From contig NZ_QGDL01000008.1 in NCBI RefSeq assembly GCF_003149245.1, positions 62,001 through 126,000 on the forward strand: 64,000 nucleotides of DNA, read 5' to 3'. The translations under genes were made by a program, and so were the position numbers. Position 1 is the first letter of the stretch; every line of letters starts with the position of its first letter. This stretch comes from Faecalicatena orotica. GTDB lineage: Bacteria > Bacillota > Clostridia > Lachnospirales > Lachnospiraceae. The notes beneath the pieces were generated by a model. That model had not been told where the DNA came from. It did no database searches and saw only the letters and a list, made by a program, of their open reading frames with translations. This document shows, piece by piece, positions 18,811-27,379 of this stretch.

Positions 18811-19905
18811 ATGAATTTTTCAGATTCAAAAAAGAAACTGGCAATTGCAGGTGTGGTATGCGGACTTGTTGCGGCTTGTCTGGCGTATTTTGGCAATCCT
18901 GCAAACATGGCGTTCTGTATCGCCTGCTTTATTCGTGATACGGCGGGAGCGCTTGGCATGCATCAGGCTGAGGTTGTCCAGTATGCAAGACCGGAAATAA
19001 TCGGGCTTGTATTAGGTGCATTTATTATTTCGGTGGCTACGAAGGAATATCGTTCCACAGCGGGCTCATCACCGATGATCCGTTTTATTCTGGGTATGGT
19101 TATCATGATCGGTTCCCTTGTATTTTTAGGGTGCCCGCTGCGTATGATTATCAGGATGTCCGCAGGCGATCTGAACGCATGGGTAGCACTGATTGGCTTT
19201 ATTCTGGGTATCGCTACAGGAGTCTTTGCCCTGAAAAAAGGGTTCAGCCTTGGCAGAGCCCATCTTACAAACAAAATGAGCGGCGGGGTGCTTCCGGCAC
19301 TGATGCTGGGAATCCTGATCCTTGCCACAGCAACCACTCTGCTGAAAGCAAGCGAGACTGGCCCGGGAAGCCTTCACGCCCCAATCATCATGTCCCTGGT
19401 CGGCGGACTGATTTTCGGAGCAATGGCACAGAAATCAAGAATGTGCTTCGCCGGCGGAATCCGTGACGTGATTCTGATGAGAAACTTTGACCTGCTGACT
19501 GTAATCGGCGGACTGTTTGTCGTCATGCTGATCTTCAACATTGCAACAGGAAGATTTGTATTTGGATTCAATACGCCCGGAATCATTGCACATTCCGAAC
19601 ATTTATGGAACATACTTGGAATGTATGCGGTAGGCTTTGCCGCAGTCCTGGCAGGAGGGTGCCCGCTAAGACAGCTGATACTGGCAGGACAGGGATCATC
19701 CGACTCCGCGGTAACTGTAATCGGAATGTTCGTCGGAGCAGCACTCTGCCACAACTTTGGGCTGGCAGCCAGCGGAACATCCATGAACGCAGAAACACAG
19801 GAAATCGTCGCAGGTGCTGTACCGTTCAATGGAAAAGTGGCACTGATCATATGCATTGCTGCATGTTTTATCATCGCCTTTACAAATAAGCGCGAGAAAG
19901 CATAA
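18811..19905 (+). CDS. yedE: YedE-family membrane transporter (selenium/sulfur metabolism)
   Basis: A 364-residue membrane protein with about ten helices and two YeeE/YedE repeats, each with the cysteine motif of the family: LGCPLRMIIRMSAGD in the first half and AGGCPLRQLILAGQGSSDS in the second. A further Cys pair is seen in NMAFCIACFIRDTAG and MCFAGGIRD. The family moves thiosulfate or other sulfur or selenium species; the YedE form with a neighbouring YedF is often linked to selenium use. I saw no selD or selenoprotein gene nearby. A GAGGAGGAAGAG site precedes the ATG. Confidence 0.9.
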   Translation: MNFSDSKKKLAIAGVVCGLVAACLAYFGNPANMAFCIACFIRDTAGALGMHQAEVVQYARPEIIGLVLGAFIISVATKEYRSTAGSSPMIRFILGMVIMIGSLVFLGCPLRMIIRMSAGDLNAWVALIGFILGIATGVFALKKGFSLGRAHLTNKMSGGVLPALMLGILILATATTLLKASETGPGSLHAPIIMSLVGGLIFGAMAQKSRMCFAGGIRDVILMRNFDLLTVIGGLFVVMLIFNIATGRFVFGFNTPGIIAHSEHLWNILGMYAVGFAAVLAGGCPLRQLILAGQGSSDSAVTVIGMFVGAALCHNFGLAASGTSMNAETQEIVAGAVPFNGKVALIICIAACFIIAFTNKREKA

Positions 19906-19933
19906 TCTTATTTTATGAAAGAAGGTATTTGTT

Positions 19934-20137
19934 ATGAAGGAAGTAGATGCAAGAGGTCTTTCCTGCCCGGAGCCCCTGATGCTGACGGCGGAAGCTATAA
20001 AAGGCACTAAAGAACCTGTTAAAATTCTTGTTACAGAACCGCATCAGAAGATGAATGTTGAAAAATTTGCAAAAGAACATGGACGGAAGACAACATCTTC
20101 TGAAATTGAGGATGGATATGCTGTTGTAATTGAATAA
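19934..20137 (+). CDS. yedF: TusA/YedF-like sulfur-carrier protein
   Basis: A 67-residue protein with the TusA signature VDARGLSCPEPLMLT; the Cys in CPxP would carry a persulfide or selenide. It is the short form, lacking the C-terminal DsrE-like domain of long YedF proteins. It lies 28 bp after yedE and before a very strong terminator, so the pair is one transcription unit. It probably hands sulfur or selenium from YedE to cytosolic enzymes. Confidence 0.88.
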   Translation: MKEVDARGLSCPEPLMLTAEAIKGTKEPVKILVTEPHQKMNVEKFAKEHGRKTTSSEIEDGYAVVIE

Positions 20138-20179
20138 GGAAATATAAAAGGTGCGAAAAACCGCACCTTTTATATTTCC
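20138..20179. terminator. Strong two-way intrinsic terminator
   Basis: Perfect 18-bp arms (GGAAATATAAAAGGTGCG and its complement) around a 6-base loop, directly after the yedF stop. A T-rich tail follows on the plus strand. The converging RHH gene ends 8 bp away, so the hairpin can serve both sides. Confidence 0.85.
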
Positions 20180-20186
20180 TGTTTTC

Positions 20187-20390
20187 TTATTTTATATCCA
20201 GTTCCGGAGGTTCATCCAAATGCTCTGAAACATATTTCCCATCTTTCTTTCTCTGCCGTACACATTCTGTCAGGAGATACTCAATTTGTCCGTTCACAGA
20301 GCGGAAATCGTCTTCGGCCCATGCGGCAATGGCATTGTACAATTTTTCGGAAAGCCTCAGGGGAACCTGTTTTTTTCTTGACTCTGTCAT
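20187..20390 (-). CDS. Arc-like ribbon-helix-helix DNA-binding protein
   Basis: A 67-residue protein opening with [20 protein letters not shown] and [16 protein letters not shown], a beta strand and two helices of the Arc/MetJ fold. It follows the SPFH gene by 2 bp and is probably translated from the same mRNA. This pairing of a band-7 protein with a small Arc-like regulator is common in Firmicutes. It is the obvious candidate to bind the TGATATCA repeats in the promoter of its own operon. Confidence 0.8.
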   Translation of the reverse strand: MTESRKKQVPLRLSEKLYNAIAAWAEDDFRSVNGQIEYLLTECVRQRKKDGKYVSEHLDEPPELDIK

Positions 20391-20392
20391 AC

Positions 20393-21412
20393 TTAGTATA
20401 GGCTTCCTGTATTAACGATAGGCTGTGTGTCGTGACTTCCACACAACACTACAAGCAGATTGGAAACCATAGCCGCTTTTCTTTCCTCATCCAGTTCCAC
20501 AATCTCTTTCTCATTCAGACGGTCAAGGGCCATCTCTACCATGCCCACTGCCCCGTCTACGATCATCTTCCTTGCGTCAATGATAGCTGAAGCCTGCTGC
20601 CTCTGGAGCATAACGGCTGCAATCTCCTGCGCATAAGCCAAATAGGTAATGCGTGCCTCAATGATCTCTAATCCTGCTTCCGTTACCTTCTGCTGGATCT
20701 CATCCCGGATCCTTGATGCAACTACTTCACTGGAGCCACGCAGACTGCCCTCGTCCGCAACCCCGTCACCTGTAGTATCTATGTTAGGTGCCACGTCGTA
20801 TGGGTAGATCCTTACGATATTCCGAAGCGCACTGTCACACTGCAGTGAGAGATATTCCTTATAATTATCCACGTTGAATACAGCCTTGGCCGTATCCGTC
20901 ACCCGCCACATGACTGCAATGCCGATTTCAATCGGGTTGCCGAGGCAGTCATTAATCTTCTGCCGATTATTATTCAGTGTCATAATTTTAAGAGAAATCT
21001 TCTTACTGGGTGCCTCCGCCGCCGGAATATCATTCTTCATAGTAAGGGACAAGGTTTTACGTGCTCCTCCGTCCACATCCCCGCTCTGGTTCAGCTTCGT
21101 CTTTGCTGCCGGGTTAACACTTGTGCAGAAAGGATTTACAAAATAGAAGCCGTCTTCCTTTAACGTACCCACATACTTACCAAAAAGTGTCAATACCAGT
21201 GCCTCCTGGGGTTTAAGGACCCGCAGTCCGCAAAACGGAACCCATCCGATAACAAGCCAGACTATACTGACAATCAGCAGTACTGGCGAGCCCTTATCGT
21301 CCATGATAAATCCCCCAGCAATACATCCTGCCACAGCTGCCATGTAGAGCAGTGTCGTGACAACCAATACAAGCATACCATTCTTTTTAGTACCCAGAAT
21401 CTTTTCAGTCAT
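20393..21412 (-). CDS. SPFH/band-7 domain membrane protein
   Basis: A 339-residue protein with two N-terminal membrane helices ([20 protein letters not shown] and [18 protein letters not shown]) and an SPFH domain. The segment [20 protein letters not shown] and later [20 protein letters not shown] are the conserved core. The middle carries an insertion rich in polar residues ([10 protein letters not shown]). These stomatin-like proteins form membrane scaffolds and help organise or protect membrane domains. It forms a two-gene operon with the RHH protein. Confidence 0.88.
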   Translation of the reverse strand: MTEKILGTKKNGMLVLVVTTLLYMAAVAGCIAGGFIMDDKGSPVLLIVSIVWLVIGWVPFCGLRVLKPQEALVLTLFGKYVGTLKEDGFYFVNPFCTSVNPAAKTKLNQSGDVDGGARKTLSLTMKNDIPAAEAPSKKISLKIMTLNNNRQKINDCLGNPIEIGIAVMWRVTDTAKAVFNVDNYKEYLSLQCDSALRNIVRIYPYDVAPNIDTTGDGVADEGSLRGSSEVVASRIRDEIQQKVTEAGLEIIEARITYLAYAQEIAAVMLQRQQASAIIDARKMIVDGAVGMVEMALDRLNEKEIVELDEERKAAMVSNLLVVLCGSHDTQPIVNTGSLY

Positions 21413-21463
21413 AATAGTGCCTTCCTTTCAAATCAAGACCAATATCCCTCTTTGTTTATATTC

Positions 21464-21494
21464 AAATGATATCATTTTGATATCATTTTGTCAA
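21464..21494 (-). promoter_or_regulatory. SPFH-operon promoter with overlapping tandem operators
   Basis: On the minus strand TTGACA-N17-TATCAT (-35 at 21489-21494, -10 at 21466-21471). Two copies of the palindrome TGATATCA (21467-21474 and 21478-21485), 11 bp apart, lie in the -10 and the spacer. A protein bound here would block RNA polymerase. One helical turn between sites fits cooperative binding by RHH dimers. Confidence 0.7.
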
Positions 21495-21519
21495 CACTCT
21501 GGAAAGCCATTTATAATTC

Positions 21520-21664
21520 GTTACTGTTCACACCCTGCGGGCGTGCACAGTAACGGCATCTGCTTATTTCAAGTCGCCTTCGGCGAGAAGCAGATGCCCT
21601 GAGACCATCACTTTATTGGCCCGATGCCGTGCAGCAGGGTGCACGGCACGGTGTGAACAGTAAC
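21520..21664. mobile_element. MITE-like element with 15-bp inverted ends and 8-bp target duplication
   Basis: A 145-bp non-coding element bounded by perfect 15-bp terminal inverted repeats (GTTACTGTTCACACC at 21520-21534, its complement at 21650-21664) and flanked by identical 8-bp direct repeats TATAATTC (21512-21519 and 21665-21672). The inside folds into two more stems: GGCATCTGCTT...AAGCAGATGCC, and GCCGTGCA...TGCACGGC. An 8-bp duplication would suit mobilisation by a transposase such as IS66 or ISL3 type, but I could not identify the parent. A truncated relative lies at 34136-34203. Confidence 0.8.
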
Positions 21665-21771
21665 TATAATTCTTCTTTACAAAGTCAAGATGAAAAAATA
21701 ATTTGCCTGTATATACGTTGAATGATACAATGAATAAGTAAATCTATATATTCTATTTGCAGGAGGACAAT

Positions 21772-22380
21772 ATGATAAAAACAATTATCTTTGATATCGG
21801 CAATGTATTGGTTGATTATAATTGGAGGGCTGCCCTGGACACCTTTCCATATTCACAAGAAACAAAAGAGGCCATAAGCACGGCCATGTTCCTGAGTCCT
21901 GAATGGAACGAATTCGACCGCGGAACATATTCCACGGAAGAAATGTTAGCCCTTTTTATCAAAAATGCTCCTGAATATCAGTCAGAAATCGAAAGCGTAT
22001 TCGCTTCTATTGGGAGATGTATTCATCAGTTTGAATACGCCATCCCGTGGATATGTGCACTGAAGAAGGAAGGGCTGAACGTCTATGTCCTCTCTAATTA
22101 TGCAGAACATATGTACAACCAGACACAGGACGAGTTAAATTTTTTAAAGTATACTGACGGCGGCATTCTGTCCTTCAGGGAGAAGATGGTAAAGCCGGAA
22201 CCCGCTATTTACAGGACTTTAATGGAACGCTACGGAATTGAGCCGGACGAAGCAGTATTTATAGACGATTATTTTGAAAATGTTGAGGATGCAAAAAAAC
22301 TCGGCCTCCACGGTATACTTTTTACCTCCTATGAAGATACGGTTGAAAAACTGGCCGAGCTTGGTGTTGTTACCAGATAA
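21772..22380 (+). CDS. HAD-superfamily hydrolase (HAD-IA)
   Basis: About 202 residues from the ATG at 21772, with AGGAGG five bases upstream. Motif I is IIFDIGNVLVDYN with the nucleophile Asp; motif II is VLSNYAEHM; the motif III Lys is in MVKPEPAIY; motif IV is FIDDYFENVEDAKKLG. The helical cap lies between residues 15 and 85. The pattern is that of small cytosolic phosphatases acting on sugar phosphates or nucleotides. It stands alone next to the MITE; the substrate is not evident. Confidence 0.88.
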   Translation: MIKTIIFDIGNVLVDYNWRAALDTFPYSQETKEAISTAMFLSPEWNEFDRGTYSTEEMLALFIKNAPEYQSEIESVFASIGRCIHQFEYAIPWICALKKEGLNVYVLSNYAEHMYNQTQDELNFLKYTDGGILSFREKMVKPEPAIYRTLMERYGIEPDEAVFIDDYFENVEDAKKLGLHGILFTSYEDTVEKLAELGVVTR

Positions 22381-22428
22381 ACATTTGAGTTTTAAGACAA
22401 ATCGGGGCAGGGAATTATAATCCGCATC

Positions 22429-23664
22429 CTACGATGCCTGTACCTCCTGTCCCGTCAGAGCCATCACCGCATCGTATATAATTCCGAATGCTTTATCGCA
22501 TTCCTCTTCTGTCACAATCAGTGGGGGGACCATACGGATGATACTGGAGCCGATTGCCGTAATCAGCAGCTTCCGTTCAAAACACTCGTGTTTCACATCT
22601 TCCCCTCTCACGCCGTCCTCGAACTCTACTCCTACAAATAGCCCCTGATGGCGGACTTCCCGGACATGCGGGAGTGTTTCCAGAAGGCCGGAGAAATAAT
22701 CCCCCATTTTCTTGGCATTCTCGGCACAGTGGCGGTCAAGCAGTTCGTTTATCTCTGCGAGTGCCGCGGCACAACAGACCGGATGTCCCCCGAAGGTACT
22801 TCCGTGGGAGCCTTTTGTAAAAGCCTTGGCTACTTTTGCCTTTGCACAGATGGCTCCGACCGGCATCCCGCCGCCCAGTGCTTTTGCCATTGAAACAATA
22901 TCAGGCTTGATTCCATAATTCATGTAACTCATAACGCTTCCCGTTCTGCACCATCCAGTCTGCACCTCATCCAGCAGCAGGAGCAGCCCCTTCTCATCAC
23001 ACAGCTTCTTAAGGCCATGCATAAACTCCTGTGTGGCGGGATGAACGCCGCCTTCCCCCTGGACCGGCTCTATCATGACAGCAATCGTATGGTCGTTTAC
23101 GGCCTCCCGGAATGATGCCAGATTATTATATTCTGCATAGGAAAAGCCGGGAGTCATTTCGCCAAAACCGATCTGGCAGGCATTATCCGGCTGCCCTGTG
23201 GCACTCATTGCCCCGAATGTCCTCCCGTGAAAGGAATTTCTGGCAGTCACGATATTATATTTGTGCGGCCCGTATTTTTCAACTCCGAACTTCCTTGCCA
23301 TCTTGATCATCGCCTCATTTGCCTCGGCGCCTGAATTCTCAAAGAATACTTTGTCCATGCCGATTGTCGTACAGATTTTCTCCGCGAGCAATGCCTGCGG
23401 GATGGAATATGGATAGTTGAATGTCTGCATCAGGTCTTTGCATTGGTCCCTGACAGCGTCAACCACCCTTTTATTACAGTTTCCTGTACTGTTTACCGCG
23501 ATTCCCGCATAAAAATCCAGATAAGCAGTCCCGTCTGTTCCGTACATATACATATCCTTCGCAGTCTCTGCCACAAAATCAAATCTGTCATATGTTTCAA
23601 TCATATATTTCTTCACTTTATTCTTGATATCCTGCTCCGTCAGCCCCGTATCCTTTAATCTCAT
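22429..23664 (-). CDS. Class-III PLP aminotransferase (acetylornithine/4-aminobutyrate type)
   Basis: About 411 residues from the ATG at 23664, with GGGAGGAG seven bases before it. Visible are the fold-type I motifs FENSGAEANEAMIKMAR, NSFHGRTFGAMSATGQ, the LLLLDEVQTGWCRTG segment with the cofactor Asp, and the Schiff-base Lys in MAKALGGGMPVGAICAK. The enzyme would move an amino group from omega-amino acids such as acetylornithine, ornithine, putrescine or GABA to 2-oxoglutarate. Downstream genes of arginine synthesis are absent; the neighbours are a polar amino-acid importer and a cytidylate-kinase-like protein, so a catabolic role is possible. Confidence 0.9.
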   Translation of the reverse strand: MRLKDTGLTEQDIKNKVKKYMIETYDRFDFVAETAKDMYMYGTDGTAYLDFYAGIAVNSTGNCNKRVVDAVRDQCKDLMQTFNYPYSIPQALLAEKICTTIGMDKVFFENSGAEANEAMIKMARKFGVEKYGPHKYNIVTARNSFHGRTFGAMSATGQPDNACQIGFGEMTPGFSYAEYNNLASFREAVNDHTIAVMIEPVQGEGGVHPATQEFMHGLKKLCDEKGLLLLLDEVQTGWCRTGSVMSYMNYGIKPDIVSMAKALGGGMPVGAICAKAKVAKAFTKGSHGSTFGGHPVCCAAALAEINELLDRHCAENAKKMGDYFSGLLETLPHVREVRHQGLFVGVEFEDGVRGEDVKHECFERKLLITAIGSSIIRMVPPLIVTEEECDKAFGIIYDAVMALTGQEVQAS

Positions 23665-23711
23665 TTTGTTTCTCCTCCCTTTCAATCTACATATTTTTAA
23701 ACGGCTTCTTC

Positions 23712-24341
23712 TTAAATCAACTGTTTGATTTTTAAATAAGACTCAATGATCTGTACGCAATTATCGATACCCGCCTTTTCGCTGTTCAGAGTCATATCAT
23801 AATTAACCGGATTGTTCCAGTCATTTCCCCTTGTATAATATTTATAATAATCCGCACGGTACTTGTCGGTATGCTCAATCGTCGCATTTGCAGTTTCCTC
23901 TGTTACCTTCATATGTTCCACCGTCCGCTTAATGCAAAAATCCCGTGGTGCTTCTATATAGATGCTCACTACATTCTCCCTGCCTCTGAGAACCCAGTCT
24001 GCACATTTTCCTACGATAACACACGATTCTGTATCCGCAAGGTCCCTGATGATCTTCTTCTGATATTCAAACAGCGTATCATCCGATACAAATTCATCAT
24101 TCCTCGTAATATACTGCCTGGATCTCGGGAGCCCCCTCAGGAAGCCTGAGAAACCGCCGGTTGACCGTATCCTCTCATTCACCTCGGTAAATACATTTTC
24201 GTCCAGTCCGCTCATCTGGGACGCAAGTGTCAGGATTCTGTTCTCGTAACAATGAATCCCGAGATCTGCCGCGAGTCTGGAGGCGATCTCCTTCCCGCCG
24301 CTGCCGAATCCTCTGGCAAATGTCACTACAAATTGTTCCAT
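23712..24341 (-). CDS. Cytidylate kinase-like family protein
   Basis: A 209-residue P-loop protein. The start VTFARGFGSGGKEIASRLAA gives a nucleotide-binding loop, followed by LGIHCYENRILTLAS and CVIVGKCADWVLRGRENVV. It ends in an Arg/Tyr-rich segment (HTDKYRADYYKYYTRGNDW) typical of the AAA/cytidylate-kinase-like group widely found in Clostridia. It lies between the aminotransferase and the amino-acid ATPase gene, with short gaps. The family has no firmly known substrate; true CMP kinase activity is not implied. Confidence 0.82.
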   Translation of the reverse strand: MEQFVVTFARGFGSGGKEIASRLAADLGIHCYENRILTLASQMSGLDENVFTEVNERIRSTGGFSGFLRGLPRSRQYITRNDEFVSDDTLFEYQKKIIRDLADTESCVIVGKCADWVLRGRENVVSIYIEAPRDFCIKRTVEHMKVTEETANATIEHTDKYRADYYKYYTRGNDWNNPVNYDMTLNSEKAGIDNCVQIIESYLKIKQLI

Positions 24342-24359
24342 CTCACCCTCTCCTTCTCC

Positions 24360-25103
24360 TTACCCTGCCATAAACCGGCTTAAAAACTCTCTTGTCCTTG
24401 GATTCTTTGGATTCGTGAACAGCCGGGCAGGTGTGTCATCTTCAGCGATATATCCCTTATCCATAAAGATGGTCCGTGTGGATACATCTCTGGCAAATCC
24501 CATTTCATGTGTCACAATGATCATCGTCAGTCCCGTCAGCGCCAGTTCTTTCATGACATTTAATACATCCCCTACCATCTCGGGATCCAGTGCACTGGTC
24601 GGTTCATCAAAAAGCAGGACCTCCGGATTCATGCATAATGCCCTGGCGATGGCTACCCTCTGTTTCTGGCCGCCGGAAAGCTGTGATGGGTAAGCATTGA
24701 TAAACGGTGCCATCCCCACCTGTTTCAAATGTTCGATTGCCCGTGCAAACGCCTCCTGTCTGGACAGGTGCAGGACCTTTCTCGTCCCTGCCATACAATT
24801 CTGAAGAACGCTCATGTTATTAAACAAATTGAAGGATTGGAATACCATCCCGACTTTGGAGCGGTATTCGTTCACTTCCTTCTGGACATCCCGCACTTCC
24901 CTGCCGTGGTAAAGGACCTTCCCTGATGTCTGGTGCTCCAGCCGGTTGATACACCGCAGGAGCGTAGATTTCCCGGACCCGGAAGACCCTACAATACAAA
25001 TCACTTCCCCCCTCTCCACCGAAAAATCAATCTTTCTCAAAACTTCATGGTTTCCGAAGGACTTGCTCAGTTCTTCGATACTGATTATATATTCCCTGCT
25101 CAT
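24360..25103 (-). CDS. Polar amino-acid ABC importer, ATP-binding protein (GlnQ type)
   Basis: A 247-residue ATPase with Walker [20 protein letters not shown]-loop [17 protein letters not shown], signature [16 protein letters not shown], Walker [17 protein letters not shown] and switch His in [12 protein letters not shown]. The CINRLE and DPEMVGDVL segments are typical of the GlnQ/HisP branch. AGAGGAGG precedes the ATG. It follows the permease by 35 bp in a binding protein-permease-ATPase operon. Confidence 0.94.
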   Translation of the reverse strand: MSREYIISIEELSKSFGNHEVLRKIDFSVERGEVICIVGSSGSGKSTLLRCINRLEHQTSGKVLYHGREVRDVQKEVNEYRSKVGMVFQSFNLFNNMSVLQNCMAGTRKVLHLSRQEAFARAIEHLKQVGMAPFINAYPSQLSGGQKQRVAIARALCMNPEVLLFDEPTSALDPEMVGDVLNVMKELALTGLTMIIVTHEMGFARDVSTRTIFMDKGYIAEDDTPARLFTNPKNPRTREFLSRFMAG

Positions 25104-25138
25104 AGCTGCCTCCTCTTCTATTTTTCAGATACTCCCCG

Positions 25139-25909
25139 CTATTGATTTTCCATGTATTCCACTGCCAGTACATAATCCTTCTTTCCTGCCGTTGCTTTCT
25201 CAAGCAGGATAAACAGCCGGTTAAAGATGAAGCAGAGCACCAGATAGATAAGGGCAATCACCAGATATGACTCAAAATATTTGTAATACGTTCCTCCCGC
25301 GGTTTTCGCCATCATAAAGAGCTCTGATACGCCGATTACATTCAGCACAGATGTCATCTTTAAATTAGTTAAAAACATATTAGCCATTTCTGGAATTATG
25401 TTTTTAAATGCCTGTGGGAGGATTACCTGAAACATTGCCTTCATAGGCGACATTCCCAGAGCCAGAGCCCCCTCCCGCTGTCCGCCCTCGACAGACTTAA
25501 TCCCCGCCCGGACAGTTTCAGACATATAGGCCCCCGTATTCAAAACCGTAACTAAAATACCTGCGGTAACAGATGCGATTTTCACATCTGCCTGCAAAAG
25601 CCCGTAATACAGGATCATCCCCTGTACAATCATCGGCGTTCCGCGGAACAACTCTACATAAATCCATGAGATTCCCTTCAGAATCCAAATAAATACTTTT
25701 TTAAAGATGTGATCTTCCTTATTCAGTTTTATGTCTTCAATGATTCCTATCAGATATCCCAGCAGGAAACCTGCAATCGTCCCTGTCACTGCCACATACA
25801 GGGTATTGAGCGTCCCCTCTATAAACAAGCCGGAATACTTCTGCGCCAGAAAAATCATCCATTCCAAGGAACTCCCGGGATTCGCCGAAAGCAAGATTCC
25901 TGAACCCAT
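25139..25909 (-). CDS. Polar amino-acid ABC importer, permease
   Basis: A 256-residue permease of the His/Glu/Gln/Arg (HEQRO) class. The opening helix (FIEGTLNTLYVAVTGTIAGF) and the EAA loop (EGALALGMSPMKAMFQVILP) are clear, and LFRGTPMIVQGMILYYGL is the family signature. Five membrane helices are expected. It probably works as a homodimer with the downstream ATPase and the upstream lipoprotein. An AGGAGGGA site precedes the ATG. Confidence 0.93.
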   Translation of the reverse strand: MGSGILLSANPGSSLEWMIFLAQKYSGLFIEGTLNTLYVAVTGTIAGFLLGYLIGIIEDIKLNKEDHIFKKVFIWILKGISWIYVELFRGTPMIVQGMILYYGLLQADVKIASVTAGILVTVLNTGAYMSETVRAGIKSVEGGQREGALALGMSPMKAMFQVILPQAFKNIIPEMANMFLTNLKMTSVLNVIGVSELFMMAKTAGGTYYKYFESYLVIALIYLVLCFIFNRLFILLEKATAGKKDYVLAVEYMENQ

Positions 25910-25957
25910 ATTTTATCCCTCCTTTATGCGGGGGCAGAAGCATCCTGCCCCAAATAC

Positions 25958-26881
25958 TTAATTAGCCGCAGGCTGTAGTTTGATTGCTTCGCCCATCATC
26001 TCATCCATTTTTGCTTTATCATTCCATGAAATCTGATCCATTACCCCCTGAATGCTGTCTTTCAGTTCCGTATCCCCTTTGCGTACTGCAATACATACGT
26101 TGGTTGAACCCGTAGGGTCTTCAATCGTGTCTCTCTCATCCAGATCAAGCAGTACCAGGTCATCGTTTGTCAGTGCAGCCGACTGGGAAGTCGGCAGATC
26201 AATCACACAGGCATCCGCTGCACCGTTTGAAACAGCCATAAAGCATTCCGCCGTCGTTGCATAATTTGCTCCAAGCTGTACATCAGGTATCTGGTCCAGC
26301 AGATCTACCCATGCCGTACCAAGCTGTGTTGTCACGGTAATATCCTTTCCTTTGAAATCCGACAGCTTCTTGATATCCTCCAGCCCGCTGCCCTTTTTGA
26401 CTGTAATGCAAATATCTCTGTAATAATAGGGTTCCGTAAAATCGTAGGCCTGCTCCCTCTCGTTCGTCTTTCCCATACCGGCTATGATGCAGTCATACTC
26501 CTTCGAGTCCAGCCCCATACCAATAGAATCCCATTCAACCTTATGTACTTCCAGATCCCATCCAAGTCCATCGGCAATCTTCTTAGCCATCATGACATCA
26601 TAGCCGTATGCGTAATAATTTGTGCCATATATCGGAACCGCTTTATCATCATTAGCGACCTCGTCTGTTTCCTGGGTCCAGTTAAAAGGAGCATACGCAC
26701 ATTCCATACCCACTCTCAATACCTTTTTTGATGCTCCTTCTGACGATTGTTCTGCTGTAGTTTTTGAAGAATCCTTCACCCCGGCAGAAGTCCCTGCTGC
26801 TTTCGAACTGCCGCATCCTGCCGCCAGTACGGCCGCCATTGCTGCCGCGATCATTGTGCTGATTATCTTTCTCTTCATCAT
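25958..26881 (-). CDS. Polar amino-acid ABC importer, substrate-binding lipoprotein
   Basis: About 307 residues, opening with a lipoprotein signal (MKRKIISTMIAAAMAAVLAAGC; the Cys is the lipidation site). The SBP_bac_3 body has the start RVGMECAYAPFNWTQ and the ligand-contact segment YDCIIAGMGKTNEREQAYDF. It has a long insertion (NDDKAVPIYGTNYYAYG) before YDVMMAKKIADGLG. AGAGGAG precedes two adjacent ATGs (26881 and 26878); either may be used. The ligand is probably an amino acid, but its identity is unclear. Confidence 0.92.
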   Translation of the reverse strand: MMKRKIISTMIAAAMAAVLAAGCGSSKAAGTSAGVKDSSKTTAEQSSEGASKKVLRVGMECAYAPFNWTQETDEVANDDKAVPIYGTNYYAYGYDVMMAKKIADGLGWDLEVHKVEWDSIGMGLDSKEYDCIIAGMGKTNEREQAYDFTEPYYYRDICITVKKGSGLEDIKKLSDFKGKDITVTTQLGTAWVDLLDQIPDVQLGANYATTAECFMAVSNGAADACVIDLPTSQSAALTNDDLVLLDLDERDTIEDPTGSTNVCIAVRKGDTELKDSIQGVMDQISWNDKAKMDEMMGEAIKLQPAAN

Positions 26882-27028
26882 AATTCTCCTCTCTTTCCCT
26901 GAAAAACAGGCATACACAAAGGGCGCTTACCTCAAAAGAAGTAAACGCCCTTGTTCACGTGTTATATGAATTCTCTGCCCGCCGTTATCCAGCCCACAAT
27001 TTTTGTATGACCCGGCCGGTTTGAATTT
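26882..27028 (-). promoter_or_regulatory. Structured 5' leader of the amino-acid importer mRNA
   Basis: About 147 nt between the predicted transcription start and the lipoprotein gene. It contains a CCGGCC/GGCTGG stem and then a strong hairpin of about 14 bp (arms 26916-26930 and 26941-26954; ACAAGGGCG.../...CGCCCTTTGT). A short stretch with five U residues follows. This is compatible with attenuation or a ligand-sensing RNA. I do not recognise it as a T-box (no GGTGGNACCGCG) or another known riboswitch. Confidence 0.45.
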
Positions 27029-27034
27029 AGTGCA

Positions 27035-27063
27035 AGTATAGTCTGCATTTTTTGTATTGTCAA
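27035..27063 (-). promoter_or_regulatory. Sigma-A promoter of the amino-acid importer operon
   Basis: Minus-strand TTGACA (27058-27063), 17-bp spacer, TATACT (27035-27040), about 155 bp upstream of the lipoprotein gene. This is close to consensus. Confidence 0.75.
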
Positions 27064-27286
27064 TTAGTTTCATGAAAAATCTGGAATTTTATTACATTTG
27101 ACGTATTTTTCCGCATTTTCCGGATTATTTTCTACAACTGTGTTTACTCAAAGCCATTTTTCTCTTTTACCTCGCTTAACGCTGTCAATAGTGCTACTGA
27201 ATAATGAATTGCAAATACGCCTTGCCCTGCTCCAGTTTTTTCAATGCATGATAGTTGTCAAGCATACTCTAAACACAAGAAATACA

Positions 27287-27315
27287 TTGAGCAATAGATT
27301 TTCTAATGTTATGAT
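27287..27315 (+). promoter_or_regulatory. Promoter of the DUF3877-type gene
   Basis: TTGAGC-N17-TATGAT; the start of transcription would be near 27322, about 58 nt before the ATG. The rest of the gap (27064-27286) shows nothing I can name. Confidence 0.6.
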
Positions 27316-27379
27316 AATAATATTAGAAAAAGACTATATACATGATGGTACACAATCAAATGAAAGAACAGGAGTATAC

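Noticed and set aside
21597-21664. Riboswitch or protein operator in the structured DNA before the HAD gene
   Set aside because: The inverted ends, the 8-bp duplication and a second truncated copy explain it better as a MITE.
27098-27379. 94-codon N-terminal extension of the DUF3877-type protein
   Set aside because: A good promoter and a ribosome site lie inside it, and the extension has no protein-like pattern.
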